A stretch of DNA of 64,000 nt from Micromonospora_I sp040659735. GTDB taxonomy: Bacteria > Actinomycetota > Actinomycetes > Mycobacteriales > Micromonosporaceae. Made by a program: the position numbers and the translations under genes. Below, in pieces: positions 54,811 through 63,410 of this stretch. The notes beneath the pieces were generated by a model. It searched no databases. It saw only the letters and a program-made list of their open reading frames with translations, and was not told the origin of the DNA. How positions within the stretch are numbered: position 1 is the stretch's first letter; the number at the start of each line of letters is the position of its first letter. The stretch lies in NCBI RefSeq assembly GCF_040659735.1, contig NZ_JBFANZ010000007.1, positions 62,001 through 126,000 on the forward strand, written 5' to 3'.

Positions 54811-55896
54811 CTACGACAACACGGTGGGCATCAGGATCGAGAACGTCCCGTCGTCGTCCGGGAGCCGCACCGCGAGCGGCCTGATCGGCCCGTCCAGTTC
54901 GAGCACCAGCTGGCCCCGCCCACCCGCGGCCAACGCTTCGAGCAGGAACTCCCGGTTGACCCCGACGTGCGTCTCCGCTCCGCCCTGCGGCTCCGCGCCG
55001 GCGACCGTCAGCGTGCCGGCGGGCTCGACGGCGAGGACGACCACCTCGCACTGCACCCCCTCGTGCTCGCGCACGACCGTGCGGGTGGGCGCGTCGGCGA
55101 GAGACGCCCGCAGCGCCGCGACATCCACGGCGACCCGCCGGGCCGTGTCGGTCGTCCCCCGGTCCCGGAGCGCCCGGCGGTAGTCGGGGAAATCGTGCTC
55201 CACCCCCTCCGCGCCCACCTGCCGCCGATCGGCCCGCACCGTGATCCCGTCCGCGTCGACGGTGACGGCGGCCGTACCGGCGGCCGGCAGCAGAGCCCGG
55301 ACCCCGTCGACGAACGCGGCCGGCGCGATCAGGCTCGTCGGGGGGCCGACGACGCCCGTGACGGGGACCTCGGCGATCGCCATCCGGTAGCGGTCGGTCG
55401 CCACGAGGCGCAGCACGCTCGCCTCGACCTCGATGAGGACCCCGGTCAGCATGGGGAACGCGGGATCGTCGCCGACCGCGAACCGGACGGCGTCGATCCC
55501 GGCGGCCAGCTCCGCGGCGGTCGCGGTGAGCCGGACCGGCGTACGGGCGATTGTCATGACGTTCTCCTCCTGGTCGAGCACGGCGTGGACCCGGGAGAGC
55601 TCACGGCGGGCATCGGCGAGCCCTGCCTCCAACCGGCACAGGTGCCCGTCCAGCAGCCGGCGCACGGCCCCGGCGTCGGGCCACTGCTCCAGCACCCGGG
55701 CGATGTCGGCCAGCGGCATCCCGACCCGGCGCAGCCGGGCCACCACCCGGGCGGGCCGCAGCTGCTCGGGGCCGTACCAGCGGTAGCCGGTCTCCGGATG
55801 CACCATGGCCGGCACCAGGACCCCGGCGCCGTCGTAGAACCGCAGGGCGCTCACGCTCAGCCCGCTGGCGCGGGCCATCTGGCCGATGCTGCGCAT
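54811..55896 (-). CDS. MerR regulator fused to DNA polymerase III beta-clamp-like domains
   Basis: 361 residues. Residues 1-75 are a MerR winged helix (GQMARASGLSVSALRFYDGAG, ETGYRWY), 76-112 the dimer coiled coil. From residue 114 (MTIARTP) the sequence resembles the middle and C-terminal domains of DnaN: FAVGDDPAFPMLTGVLIEV, LRLVATDRYRMAIAE, EHDFPDYR, and a terminal FSILMPTVLS matching the clamp's end. The true sliding clamp has three domains; here two remain. Its promoter has a MerR-type 19-bp spacer, and AGGAGG sits eight bases before the ATG of residue 114, allowing a clamp-only product. The ATG at 55896 has GGAG six bases upstream. Function is unknown. Confidence 0.85.
   Translation of the reverse strand: MRSIGQMARASGLSVSALRFYDGAGVLVPAMVHPETGYRWYGPEQLRPARVVARLRRVGMPLADIARVLEQWPDAGAVRRLLDGHLCRLEAGLADARRELSRVHAVLDQEENVMTIARTPVRLTATAAELAAGIDAVRFAVGDDPAFPMLTGVLIEVEASVLRLVATDRYRMAIAEVPVTGVVGPPTSLIAPAAFVDGVRALLPAAGTAAVTVDADGITVRADRRQVGAEGVEHDFPDYRRALRDRGTTDTARRVAVDVAALRASLADAPTRTVVREHEGVQCEVVVLAVEPAGTLTVAGAEPQGGAETHVGVNREFLLEALAAGGRGQLVLELDGPIRPLAVRLPDDDGTFSILMPTVLS
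55555..55571 (-). promoter_or_regulatory. internal ribosome binding site before codon 114 of the MerR-clamp gene
   Basis: AGGAGG (55571-55566 on the minus strand) lies eight bases before an in-frame ATG (55557-55555) exactly at the junction of MerR and clamp parts. It could start a separate 248-residue clamp-like protein. The same bases encode Glu codons, so chance is possible. Confidence 0.5.
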
Positions 55897-55915
55897 CTCG
55901 CTCTCCACTCCGGTG

Positions 55916-55946
55916 ATCCTGTGGCCTCGACCGGGTCGAGGGTCAA
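55916..55946 (-). promoter_or_regulatory. MerR-type promoter with operator in a 19-bp spacer
   Basis: On the minus strand TTGACC (-35, 55946-55941), a 19-bp spacer and CAGGAT (-10, 55921-55916). The spacer contains the palindrome CTCGACC-C-GGTCGAG (55926-55940). Long 19-bp spacers with a central dyad are the hallmark of promoters twisted by MerR activators, so the MerR-clamp protein probably controls itself. Confidence 0.7.
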
Positions 55947-56054
55947 ACGGACGGCGTTTTTCCTCAGCTCGGTCCGCCGCCGGCCGAAAGGCCAAGGTCA
56001 GCGCTCTGCGCCGGGGCACCGCGCCCTGCGTTCACGCGTCTCGGAGGACAGGTC

Positions 56055-56708
56055 ATGGTCGACGGTGTCAGGCACAGCGAGATCTCGCTGCCCGCCATCA
56101 ACGCGCTGGTCGAGGTGAGCGTCTTCGGCGGAGACTCGTACAAGTCGCGGGTGGAGGACGCCGGAGACGGCGTGCTCGCCATCGCCGCGCCGCTCAACCT
56201 GCGGGTCACCGAGGTGCCCGATGTCGGCGACCAGATCACGGTGCGGTGGCCGGCCGGGGAGCGCGGCCGCTACGCCGCGGCGGGTCACCTCATCGAGGTC
56301 GTGGGCGGGGCCCTCCCGCGCTGGGTGATGCGGCCCGACGGGCCGCCCAAACTGGAGCAGAGCCGCTCCTACGTCCGGGGCGGCGGCAACGAGCTGGTCC
56401 AGGTCCGCCGGCTGAGCCCCAGCGGAGACACGGTGGAAGGCCGGGTCATCGACATCAGCGAGGGCGGGGTCCGGGCACGCTTCGACGAGATCGAGCTGGC
56501 GGGCGGCGACGAGGTGGAAGTCCGCGTCGAACTCGGCGAGGACATCCTCTCCGTCGAGGGACGGGTTCTGCGGGTGTGGCAGGAAGAGGACGGGGAGCAG
56601 ACGTTGCTGGTGCTGGTCTTCGAGCCGCACGAGCGCGACGCGCGGGTGATCCGCCGGTACGTGCTCCGGCACCAGCTCATGCTCCGCAACGGCCGGCTGA
56701 ACGACTGA
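56055..56708 (+). CDS. PilZ-domain c-di-GMP receptor (YcgR-like)
   Basis: 217 residues. N-terminal YcgR-type beta domain (~10-95) and a C-terminal PilZ domain with the ligand motif RSYVR followed by DISEGGVRA (D/NxSxxG). It would bind c-di-GMP and pass the signal to a partner. The preceding GGAGG gives a strong start at 56055. It is divergent from the MerR-clamp gene and close to a GGDEF-EAL gene. Confidence 0.9.
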   Translation: MVDGVRHSEISLPAINALVEVSVFGGDSYKSRVEDAGDGVLAIAAPLNLRVTEVPDVGDQITVRWPAGERGRYAAAGHLIEVVGGALPRWVMRPDGPPKLEQSRSYVRGGGNELVQVRRLSPSGDTVEGRVIDISEGGVRARFDEIELAGGDEVEVRVELGEDILSVEGRVLRVWQEEDGEQTLLVLVFEPHERDARVIRRYVLRHQLMLRNGRLND

Positions 56709-56968
56709 CCACGCCCCGCCATCCCCGGTTTCCCCCCGTGTCCCGGCCGTGCCGCGGACCACACGCTCGCGCCGGCACGACCGCTGCGTGACCAGCCTGC
56801 CACCGCCCGCAGCGACGGCCGTAGCGGACCCGGCGGGCTCTACCGAGGAGTGCGCGACGGTTGATAGCGTCACCGGACTGACTCATGCCGGTCAGCGTCA
56901 GCGCTCGCGTGGCCCGGAGCGTCGGCGGCCGGCCGAGCAGCTGCCGCAGGCCGACCGGAGAGGGATCC

Positions 56969-57538
56969 TTGCTGACCACGCTTGAGGGCCACTACCTGCG
57001 GTCCATGGTGCTCGAAAGCCGTCGTTTGCAGCGCCACCTCGAAGCGGAGGGCGCGGCCCGCGACGCGATGTCCTACTTCGGGCTCGTCGAGGCGGCGTTC
57101 GGCGCCGCCGTCGCACAGCTCGGTCGCGGCCGGTTCGGCCCCGATCAGCTCCAGCGTTTCGCCGAGGACGCGGCCGCATGGTCCCGTCGCCTCTACGCGG
57201 TCACCGCCGACGAGGTCTCCCGGAGCATCCGGTACGAGTTCGGCGATCAGGTGGCGGTGAACGACATCGGTGGCCGGCTGGAGCTCGCGGCGAAGACCGC
57301 GGTGATCGCCACGAACGTTCGCCGCCGCCGGCTGGGCCTGAACGATCTGGACAATCTGATCAGGAACGCGGAGCTCCTCGCCGAGGAGTGGGGGTTCGAC
57401 GCGACGCCGTACCGTCCCGAACCGCTGGCCCGCCTCGGCCTGGTGCTTGCGCAGGCACGGTGGTCCGTGTCGCAGCTGCGACGGGGACGGCAGGACGAGC
57501 GGCCCGCTGCGCTCCCCCGCCACTCCCGCGCGCGCTGA
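56969..57538 (+). CDS. hypothetical helical protein
   Basis: 189 residues, mostly alpha-helical and rich in Arg, Leu and Ala, with no recognisable domain, signal or membrane segment. The TTG at 56969 is preferred: GGAGAGGG precedes it and the coding pattern starts there; an ATG at 56885 would add a low-complexity Arg/Ser-rich stretch. It lies between the PilZ gene and a histidine kinase gene on the same strand, so it may take part in that pathway, but this is only positional. Confidence 0.6.
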   Translation: MLTTLEGHYLRSMVLESRRLQRHLEAEGAARDAMSYFGLVEAAFGAAVAQLGRGRFGPDQLQRFAEDAAAWSRRLYAVTADEVSRSIRYEFGDQVAVNDIGGRLELAAKTAVIATNVRRRRLGLNDLDNLIRNAELLAEEWGFDATPYRPEPLARLGLVLAQARWSVSQLRRGRQDERPAALPRHSRAR

Positions 57539-57607
57539 TCCGGCGGCAGCCCGACCCGTTCCCACCGATCGACTCAGACGCCTCGCGCCGCGGCCGATGG
57601 GTCGTCC

Positions 57608-59194
57608 GTGTCCCCCCGGAGTCTCTCACTGCCCGCTGCGCGGGTCGGTCGCGCACCGTTGATCGCCGCGGCGGTGACGCCGCTCGTCGCCCTGGCGATC
57701 TACACCGTCTCGGACCACCAACTCGGGTCGGTGCCGGCGTTCCTGCCGGCGTTTCTCGCGATCGTGTTCGCATTCGACCTGCTGACCGCTTTCCTGCTGC
57801 TCACCCAGTTCCTGGCCGGCGGTACGGGGCGGCTGCTCGTCCTCGCCTGCGCGTACCTCTGGTCGGCCGCGGTGATCGTGCCGCACGCCCTGGTGTTTCC
57901 CGGTCTCTTCGCGCCGCAGGGCCTGCTCGGCGCGACGCCGAGCAGCTCGCCATGGCTGTGGACGGCGTGGCACGTCGGCTTTCCTCTGTTGATCGGGGCC
58001 GCGCTGGCGCCCTGGCCGGGCCGTTACTCCGGCCGGCTCCCCACTGGACGCCGACGGGTGGCGATCGCCTGGTCGGCCTGCTCCGTCGTCATCGCCGCGG
58101 TCGCCGCAACGGCCTGGCTGGTCACCGCCGAGGCCCACCGGATCCCGGTGATCATCCAGAACGGCGACTTCAGCATCCTGACCCACCGGTTCGGGGCGTA
58201 CATCATCGGCGCGAACCTGGTCGCGCTCGCCCTGGCCGCGTTGCGGTTCCGCGGCGACGGGCTCCCCGGTCTGGAGGCGTGGGCGATCATCGCGGTCTGT
58301 GCCTCCTGCGGCGACGTGGTGCTGACCCTGATCGCCCGCGTCCGCAGCTCCGCGGGCTGGTACGGCGCCCGCGTGCTGGCGCTGGTGGCCGCCCTGGTCG
58401 TGCTGGCCGCGCTGCTGCGCGAGATCACCCTGCTCTACCAACGCGTCCGCCGCAGCGCGGTCGAACTGACCGATCAGAACGCCCAGCTGCAGCACGCCAA
58501 CGCGCTCCGCGACCACCTCGTCGCCGTCGTCTCCCACGAGCTGCGCAATCCGCTCACCGCGGCGGCCGGCTTCGTCGAGATCCTCGAAGAGAACCACCGG
58601 ACGCTCTCCGACACCATGACCGACGAGCTGCTCGGCCGCACGGCCGGTCTGCTCACCCGGATGAGCCTGCTGACCGAGGACCTGCTGACCGTGTCGACAA
58701 GGGACAGTGGGCGTCTCGACGTCTCCCCGGTCCGCGTCGGTCTCGCCGCCGAACTGCGCGACAGCGCCCGCTCGTTTCCCGGCGCCACCATCACCATCGA
58801 CTGTCCCGACGGGCTGGCGCTCGACGCCGACCCGCTGCGGCTGCAGCAGATGGTCTGCAACTACATCCGCAACGCCATCAAGTACGGCGCCCAGCCCGTG
58901 GAACTCTCCGGAAGGCGCGAGGGGGACGTGGTGCGCATCCGGGTCCGCGACCACGGCGCGGGCGTGCCGGCCGAATTCGTGCCCCAGCTCTTCGAGCGGT
59001 TCAGTCGGGCCGACGCGGCGCGCACCAGTCACATGCCCGGCTCCGGGCTCGGACTGTCGATCGTCGCCACGCTCGCCACCGCACACGGCGGGCGCGCCTG
59101 GTACGACCCGACCGGCCCCGGCGCGTGCTTCGTCATCGACCTCCCCGCGCCGTCGGCACAACACGAGGTCACGGGCGTGCCATCCCCGCGGTGA
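57608..59194 (+). CDS. membrane sensor histidine kinase (MASE4-like sensor)
   Basis: 528 residues. About eight N-terminal helices (~15-260) resemble the MASE4 integral-membrane sensor. The phospho-acceptor His ~309 is in SHELRNPLTAAAGF; the ATPase part has the N box NYIRNAIKYG, DHGAGVP and GSGLGLSIVATL. No response regulator is nearby, so its partner must be encoded elsewhere. Start GTG at 57608. Next downstream is a convergent HAD gene after ~200 bp without features. Confidence 0.9.
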   Translation: MSPRSLSLPAARVGRAPLIAAAVTPLVALAIYTVSDHQLGSVPAFLPAFLAIVFAFDLLTAFLLLTQFLAGGTGRLLVLACAYLWSAAVIVPHALVFPGLFAPQGLLGATPSSSPWLWTAWHVGFPLLIGAALAPWPGRYSGRLPTGRRRVAIAWSACSVVIAAVAATAWLVTAEAHRIPVIIQNGDFSILTHRFGAYIIGANLVALALAALRFRGDGLPGLEAWAIIAVCASCGDVVLTLIARVRSSAGWYGARVLALVAALVVLAALLREITLLYQRVRRSAVELTDQNAQLQHANALRDHLVAVVSHELRNPLTAAAGFVEILEENHRTLSDTMTDELLGRTAGLLTRMSLLTEDLLTVSTRDSGRLDVSPVRVGLAAELRDSARSFPGATITIDCPDGLALDADPLRLQQMVCNYIRNAIKYGAQPVELSGRREGDVVRIRVRDHGAGVPAEFVPQLFERFSRADAARTSHMPGSGLGLSIVATLATAHGGRAWYDPTGPGACFVIDLPAPSAQHEVTGVPSPR

Positions 59195-59395
59195 CCTCTT
59201 GTATGCGGACATTGATCGATCGGTCATCACATCCGGCGCACACGCGACCCGCCACAGGGCGGACGGGACGGGCTGCTCCTGCCGCAGCGGCTCGCCCACG
59301 TGCCGCAGGCTCCGCCGCGTCGGAGCTCTTCGCCGTGGTGGGCGAGATCGTCGCCGGCTCCGCCGCCCCTGACCCCGCGTCGACCCGTCCGTCGG

Positions 59396-60112
59396 TCAGT
59401 AACCGATGGGGAGGGCGCCCGGGCAGAGCAGCGGAACGACGGCCGCGAGGTCGGACAGCACCAGCATCGCGGGTGGATCGTCGGGGGCGTGCGCGTGCTC
59501 GCCGGTGCGTACCCGGATCGAGCGTGCCCCGACCGCGGCCGCGACCGCCATGTCCTTGCCCGGCCGGTCCCCCACCACGACCAGGTCCTGCGCGGGGAGG
59601 CCGAGCAGCTCGGCCACCCGCCGCAGCCCTTCCGGGTTCGGCTTGCGGGCCGCCCGCCCACCCAACTCGTCGGTGATGACCACCGCGTCGAAGGCGTCGG
59701 CCAGGCCGGTCGCGGCGAGCTTGGCCCGCTGGATGGTGGGGTTGCCGTCGGTCAGGCAGGCCAGTGGATAGCGCACCCGCAGCGCGGCGAGCGCCGCGGG
59801 CACGCCCGGATAGGTCGGCAGGCGCCGTGGCCGGTACGCGGTGAACGCGGCGACCAGGGCGGGGAGCAGCTCCGCGGCGCGCCCCGGCGGCACGCCGCAC
59901 CCGGCGAGCGCCCGGTCGATCGTGCCGCCCCGGTCGGAGCCGGCGGCCAGTTCGGCGCGGAGCGCCCGGCTGAGCGCGCCGCCGTCGAGCCCGGCGCGGG
60001 CGGCGGCCCGGCCGACGGCGGCGGCGGCGCCGCGCAGGTACGCGGCCTGCGGGTACGCGGTGTCGTCGAGGTCGACGACGACCCCGGCGGGCAACGGGCC
60101 GGGCCAGTTCAC
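59396..60112 (-). CDS. HAD-family hydrolase
   Basis: 238-residue haloacid-dehalogenase-type phosphatase. Motif I VVDLDDTAYP, motif II LTDGN, the Lys in RKPNPEG and motif IV VGDRPGKD are all intact; a helical cap lies between residues ~30 and 90. Substrate is a small phosphate, possibly from the sugar pathway of this operon. The GTG at 60112 overlaps the epimerase stop as GTGA, showing coupled translation. Last gene of the minus-strand operon. Confidence 0.88.
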   Translation of the reverse strand: MNWPGPLPAGVVVDLDDTAYPQAAYLRGAAAAVGRAAARAGLDGGALSRALRAELAAGSDRGGTIDRALAGCGVPPGRAAELLPALVAAFTAYRPRRLPTYPGVPAALAALRVRYPLACLTDGNPTIQRAKLAATGLADAFDAVVITDELGGRAARKPNPEGLRRVAELLGLPAQDLVVVGDRPGKDMAVAAAVGARSIRVRTGEHAHAPDDPPAMLVLSDLAAVVPLLCPGALPIGY

Positions 60113-61287
60113 CGGGAGACCCAGGGCAGGCTGCCGTCGGTGTGGTCGGGTTCGATGAGGGTCAGCAGCCGGGTCGTGGCGGGATCGGCGAGGAGTTCGG
60201 CGACCTGCCGGCCGGTGGTGCCGTCGCCGTACGGGCAGGGCAGCGCGGCGATCCGGGTCTGCTCGGCGGGGCAGCTCAGGGCACGCGCGGCGGCGAGCGC
60301 CCGGTCCGCCTCGTCGTCGCTGGTCAGTCCGGTGAGCACGGTGGAGCGGAGTTCGACCCCTTCCCATCGGGGGGTCGACCGGCGCAGCACGACGACCGGC
60401 ACGCCGAAGTAGGCCGCCTCCTCCTGCAGGCCACCCGAGTCGGTCACCGCCACGCGGGCGGCGGCGAGCGCGGTGAGCAGTTCCTGGTAGGGCAGCGGCT
60501 CGCGCAGCGTCACGCCGGGCGCGGTGGCGAGCCGCTCGGCCAGCCCGTGTTCACGCAGCCGGGCGGCGGTGCGCGGGTGCACCGGGAAGAGCACCGGCCC
60601 GACCCGAGCGGCGAGCGCGGTGACCAGACCGACGAGGCGGCGCAGCCGGGCCGGGTCGTCGACGTTGCTCGGACGGTGCGCGGTGACCAGCACGCCGGTG
60701 CGGCCGTCGACCGGTGTCGGGGTGGCGGAGCGTTCGCGCATAGCGTCGATGACCGGGTTGCCGACGACGAAGACCCGTTCGGCGGGGATTCCCTCGGCGG
60801 CGAGGAACGCCGCGGCCCGGGCGGTGGGGGCCAGGTGCAGCTGCGCGGCGGCGGCCGCCACCCGGCGGTTGACCTCTTCGACGCTGCGCTGGTTGAAGCT
60901 GCGCAGCCCCGCCTCCAGGTGGGCGAAGGGCAGACCGACGGCGCGGGCGGCGAGCGCGTACGCGGGCACGGTGTGCGTGTCGCCGAGGGCGAGCACCACG
61001 TCGACGGGGTGCGCGGCGAGGACCCGGGCGGCACCGGCCATGAGCGCGCCGAGTCGACCGACCCCCTCGGGCAGCCGCAGCCGCACGTCGGGTTCGAGCC
61101 CGAGCGCCGTCTGCATGTCGACGCCCATCGCGGGGTCGGCGTGCTGGCCGGTGTCCACGGTGGTGACCGTGTGGCCGGCGGCGCGCAGGGCGCGGACCAC
61201 CGGCGCCAGTTTGATGATCTCCGGTCGGGTGCCGAACGGGACCAGCACCCGCCGCGGCACCCGCTCCCCGTGCAGCTCCGTCGTCAC
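60109..61287 (-). CDS. wecB: UDP-N-acetylglucosamine 2-epimerase (non-hydrolysing)
   Basis: 392 residues; interconverts UDP-GlcNAc and UDP-ManNAc, a precursor of wall and capsule glycans. PFGTRPEIIKLAPVVRAL at the N-terminus, DTGQHADPAM, HLEAGLRSFNQ, TAHRPSNVD and TDSGGLQEEAAYFGVPVVVLR are the family set. The GTG at 61287 overlaps the exosortase-like gene's stop as GTGA. Its product would feed the glycosyltransferase of the same operon. Confidence 0.93.
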   Translation of the reverse strand: MTTELHGERVPRRVLVPFGTRPEIIKLAPVVRALRAAGHTVTTVDTGQHADPAMGVDMQTALGLEPDVRLRLPEGVGRLGALMAGAARVLAAHPVDVVLALGDTHTVPAYALAARAVGLPFAHLEAGLRSFNQRSVEEVNRRVAAAAAQLHLAPTARAAAFLAAEGIPAERVFVVGNPVIDAMRERSATPTPVDGRTGVLVTAHRPSNVDDPARLRRLVGLVTALAARVGPVLFPVHPRTAARLREHGLAERLATAPGVTLREPLPYQELLTALAAARVAVTDSGGLQEEAAYFGVPVVVLRRSTPRWEGVELRSTVLTGLTSDDEADRALAAARALSCPAEQTRIAALPCPYGDGTTGRQVAELLADPATTRLLTLIEPDHTDGSLPWVSR

Positions 61288-63410
61288 GCCGGGATCAGCG
61301 GATCGGCGACGGCGGTGCCGTCGGCGGCGTAGTAGACCTCGGCGAAGTGCCGCGCCATCCGCACCCCGGGTTGGAAGCTCAGCCGCGGCAGGGGCGCGCC
61401 GGGTTCGAGGATGCCGGTGAGGTAGCTGCCCACGACGTCGGCGCCGGCGGCGAGGGTCAGCGGCAGACCGCCGGAGAAGCGGGGGTTGACCTCGACGACG
61501 CTGACCGCGACCTCGGCGTCCGGGTCGTCGGCGAGCGGGGCGGGGTCGGCGACGAATCCCTGCACGTTGGCCGGACCGGTGAGCCCGACCGCGCGCAGCG
61601 TGTCGCCGACGACGCGGGTCACGGCGGCGGAGTCGAAGGTGCTCCCCCGCACCGAGATGCCGGCCCTGGTCTCGTCCCGCCAGCGCGGCACGCAGGTCAG
61701 CATCGTGCCGTCGCGGGCGACCAGGACGTCGGCGGTGAACTCCCGCCCGGTCAGCCGGGTCTGCGCGATCGGCACGGCCACCGTGGCGAACGCCCGGTCC
61801 AGCTCGGCGGCGGTGTCGACGGCGTGCACGTCGCGGCTGCCCCGACCGCCCGCCGGTTTGACGATCCACGGGCCGGGCAGCGCGCCGGCGCCCTCGCGGG
61901 TGGTCGCGGTCGCCGGGTGCGGCACCCCCCGGGCGTGCAGCGCGGCGGCGAACATCGCCTTGTTCAGGCAGGTCCGCACCGCCGTCGTGTCGGGGAGCCA
62001 GGTGCGGCAGCCGAGCGCCGTGAGGCGTGCGGTGACGGCGCCGAGCGCGGCGTACTCCTCGGCGACCGTGCAGATCAGGGCGGCCGGCCGGTGCTCGGTC
62101 ACGATGCCGAGCAGCGCCTCGCCGTACCCGTCGGCGTCGGCGCGGGGCAGCACCGCGGCGGTGTCGCCGAGCCGCAGCCCGACCGCGTCGGGGTCGGCGT
62201 CGAGGGCGAGCACCCGGTGGCCGGCAGCGCGCAGCGCGCGGATCACGGCGACCCCGGCGGGACCGCCGGCGCCGGTCACCGCGACGAGCCGCCCGCGCCT
62301 GGCGGCGGCGGGACGGGCGGGCGCGACGCCCGGCGTCACCGCCGGAGCGGCAGGCGTTTTCTCCGATGTGGACGGATTGGCCTCGGCGCGCATGATCCAG
62401 GCGCGCGACCAGAGCCGCAGCGCGGTGATCTGCCGGTCGGAGACCGGCTCCCACTGGCGGGCGGCGACCGCGTCGGCGAGCGCGTCGAGGACCAGGTGGG
62501 CGGTCTCGTGCGTGGCCACGGCCACGAGCGTCGCGGTGTGCACGCCGAGTCCCCGCCCGGCGAGCTCGCGTACGGCGGCGGCGCGCTCGGCCGGATCGAG
62601 GTGGCCGAGGCGGTAGTCGATGCGCCCGCGCTCGCGGCGGGCGGCGAGCTTGCGGGAGACCGACGACGGGAGCAGCCGGCGGTGCACGAAGCTGGCGATC
62701 CGGATCCTGGGCGTCCGCGCCGGGCGCCCCACGCTCTCCACGCGGTAGCCGAGGCCGGGTCGGGCCCACGCGTCGGGGCGTCCGGCGGTGTGCCGACCGG
62801 ACCGGTCCTGTTCGGCCCGCTCCGGGCTGTGCATGGTCAACGCGATCATGATGAGCAGTCCGACCAGCGTGTAGGCGAAGTTGAGCAGCGCGCCGACCCA
62901 GTCGTGGAAGAGCACCAGCGCGCTGACGTCGAGGTGCACGCCGGCGAGGAGCGAGAGGATCAGGCGGAGCTGGTTGGCGAGCACGATCCAGACGGCCGCC
63001 ACCAGGAACCCGCCCAGGGCGTGCGGGCGGCGCCGCAGCACGAACACGGCCAGTGCGGAGAGGGCGAGCAGGCTGGTCAGGGCCGAACAGGAGGCGGTCA
63101 GCTCGGCGACGAGCGGCCGGTCCCCCGGCCCGAAGATCAGGAACGAGTCACCGAGCGCGCCGGAGATCTTGGTCTCGCCGAGCAGCCCGAGGGCGCCGGC
63201 GGAGAGCCAGACCTCCACATGCCGGGCCGCGTTGATGAACACCGCGAACCCGGCCAGACACCAGGCGGTCGCGCCGGCGATCTCCCACAGCACGGTACGG
63301 CGGCGCAGCGCCGCCCCGGAGGAGCGGTACCGGTTGCGGCGCAGCGCCTGCCGCAGCAGCTCGCTGACGGAGATCGCGGCCGGGTTGGGCGTGATCGGCG
63401 AGGCGGTCAA
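61284..63410 (-). CDS. exosortase-like membrane protein fused to ATP-grasp domain
   Basis: 708 residues. Residues ~40-195 hold about five helices of the exosortase/archaeosortase fold with the presumed catalytic triad: Cys108 (AELTASCSA), Arg149 (LANQLRLI) and His169 (LVLFHDW). A basic linker (~200-330) contains HETAH near 305, an isolated HExxH. From ~370 a Rossmann-like pre-ATP-grasp part (AVTGAGGPAG), then an ATP-grasp domain with WIVKPAGGRGSRD near 513 and VVEVNPRFSGG near 643. Transpeptidase/protease plus ATP-dependent ligase in one chain suggests attachment of a surface protein or glycan. TTG at 63410 has GGGGAG six bases upstream and overlaps the glycosyltransferase stop. No protein in the window shows a matching C-terminal sorting signal. 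Confidence 0.8.
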   Translation of the reverse strand: MTASPITPNPAAISVSELLRQALRRNRYRSSGAALRRRTVLWEIAGATAWCLAGFAVFINAARHVEVWLSAGALGLLGETKISGALGDSFLIFGPGDRPLVAELTASCSALTSLLALSALAVFVLRRRPHALGGFLVAAVWIVLANQLRLILSLLAGVHLDVSALVLFHDWVGALLNFAYTLVGLLIMIALTMHSPERAEQDRSGRHTAGRPDAWARPGLGYRVESVGRPARTPRIRIASFVHRRLLPSSVSRKLAARRERGRIDYRLGHLDPAERAAAVRELAGRGLGVHTATLVAVATHETAHLVLDALADAVAARQWEPVSDRQITALRLWSRAWIMRAEANPSTSEKTPAAPAVTPGVAPARPAAARRGRLVAVTGAGGPAGVAVIRALRAAGHRVLALDADPDAVGLRLGDTAAVLPRADADGYGEALLGIVTEHRPAALICTVAEEYAALGAVTARLTALGCRTWLPDTTAVRTCLNKAMFAAALHARGVPHPATATTREGAGALPGPWIVKPAGGRGSRDVHAVDTAAELDRAFATVAVPIAQTRLTGREFTADVLVARDGTMLTCVPRWRDETRAGISVRGSTFDSAAVTRVVGDTLRAVGLTGPANVQGFVADPAPLADDPDAEVAVSVVEVNPRFSGGLPLTLAAGADVVGSYLTGILEPGAPLPRLSFQPGVRMARHFAEVYYAADGTAVADPLIPA

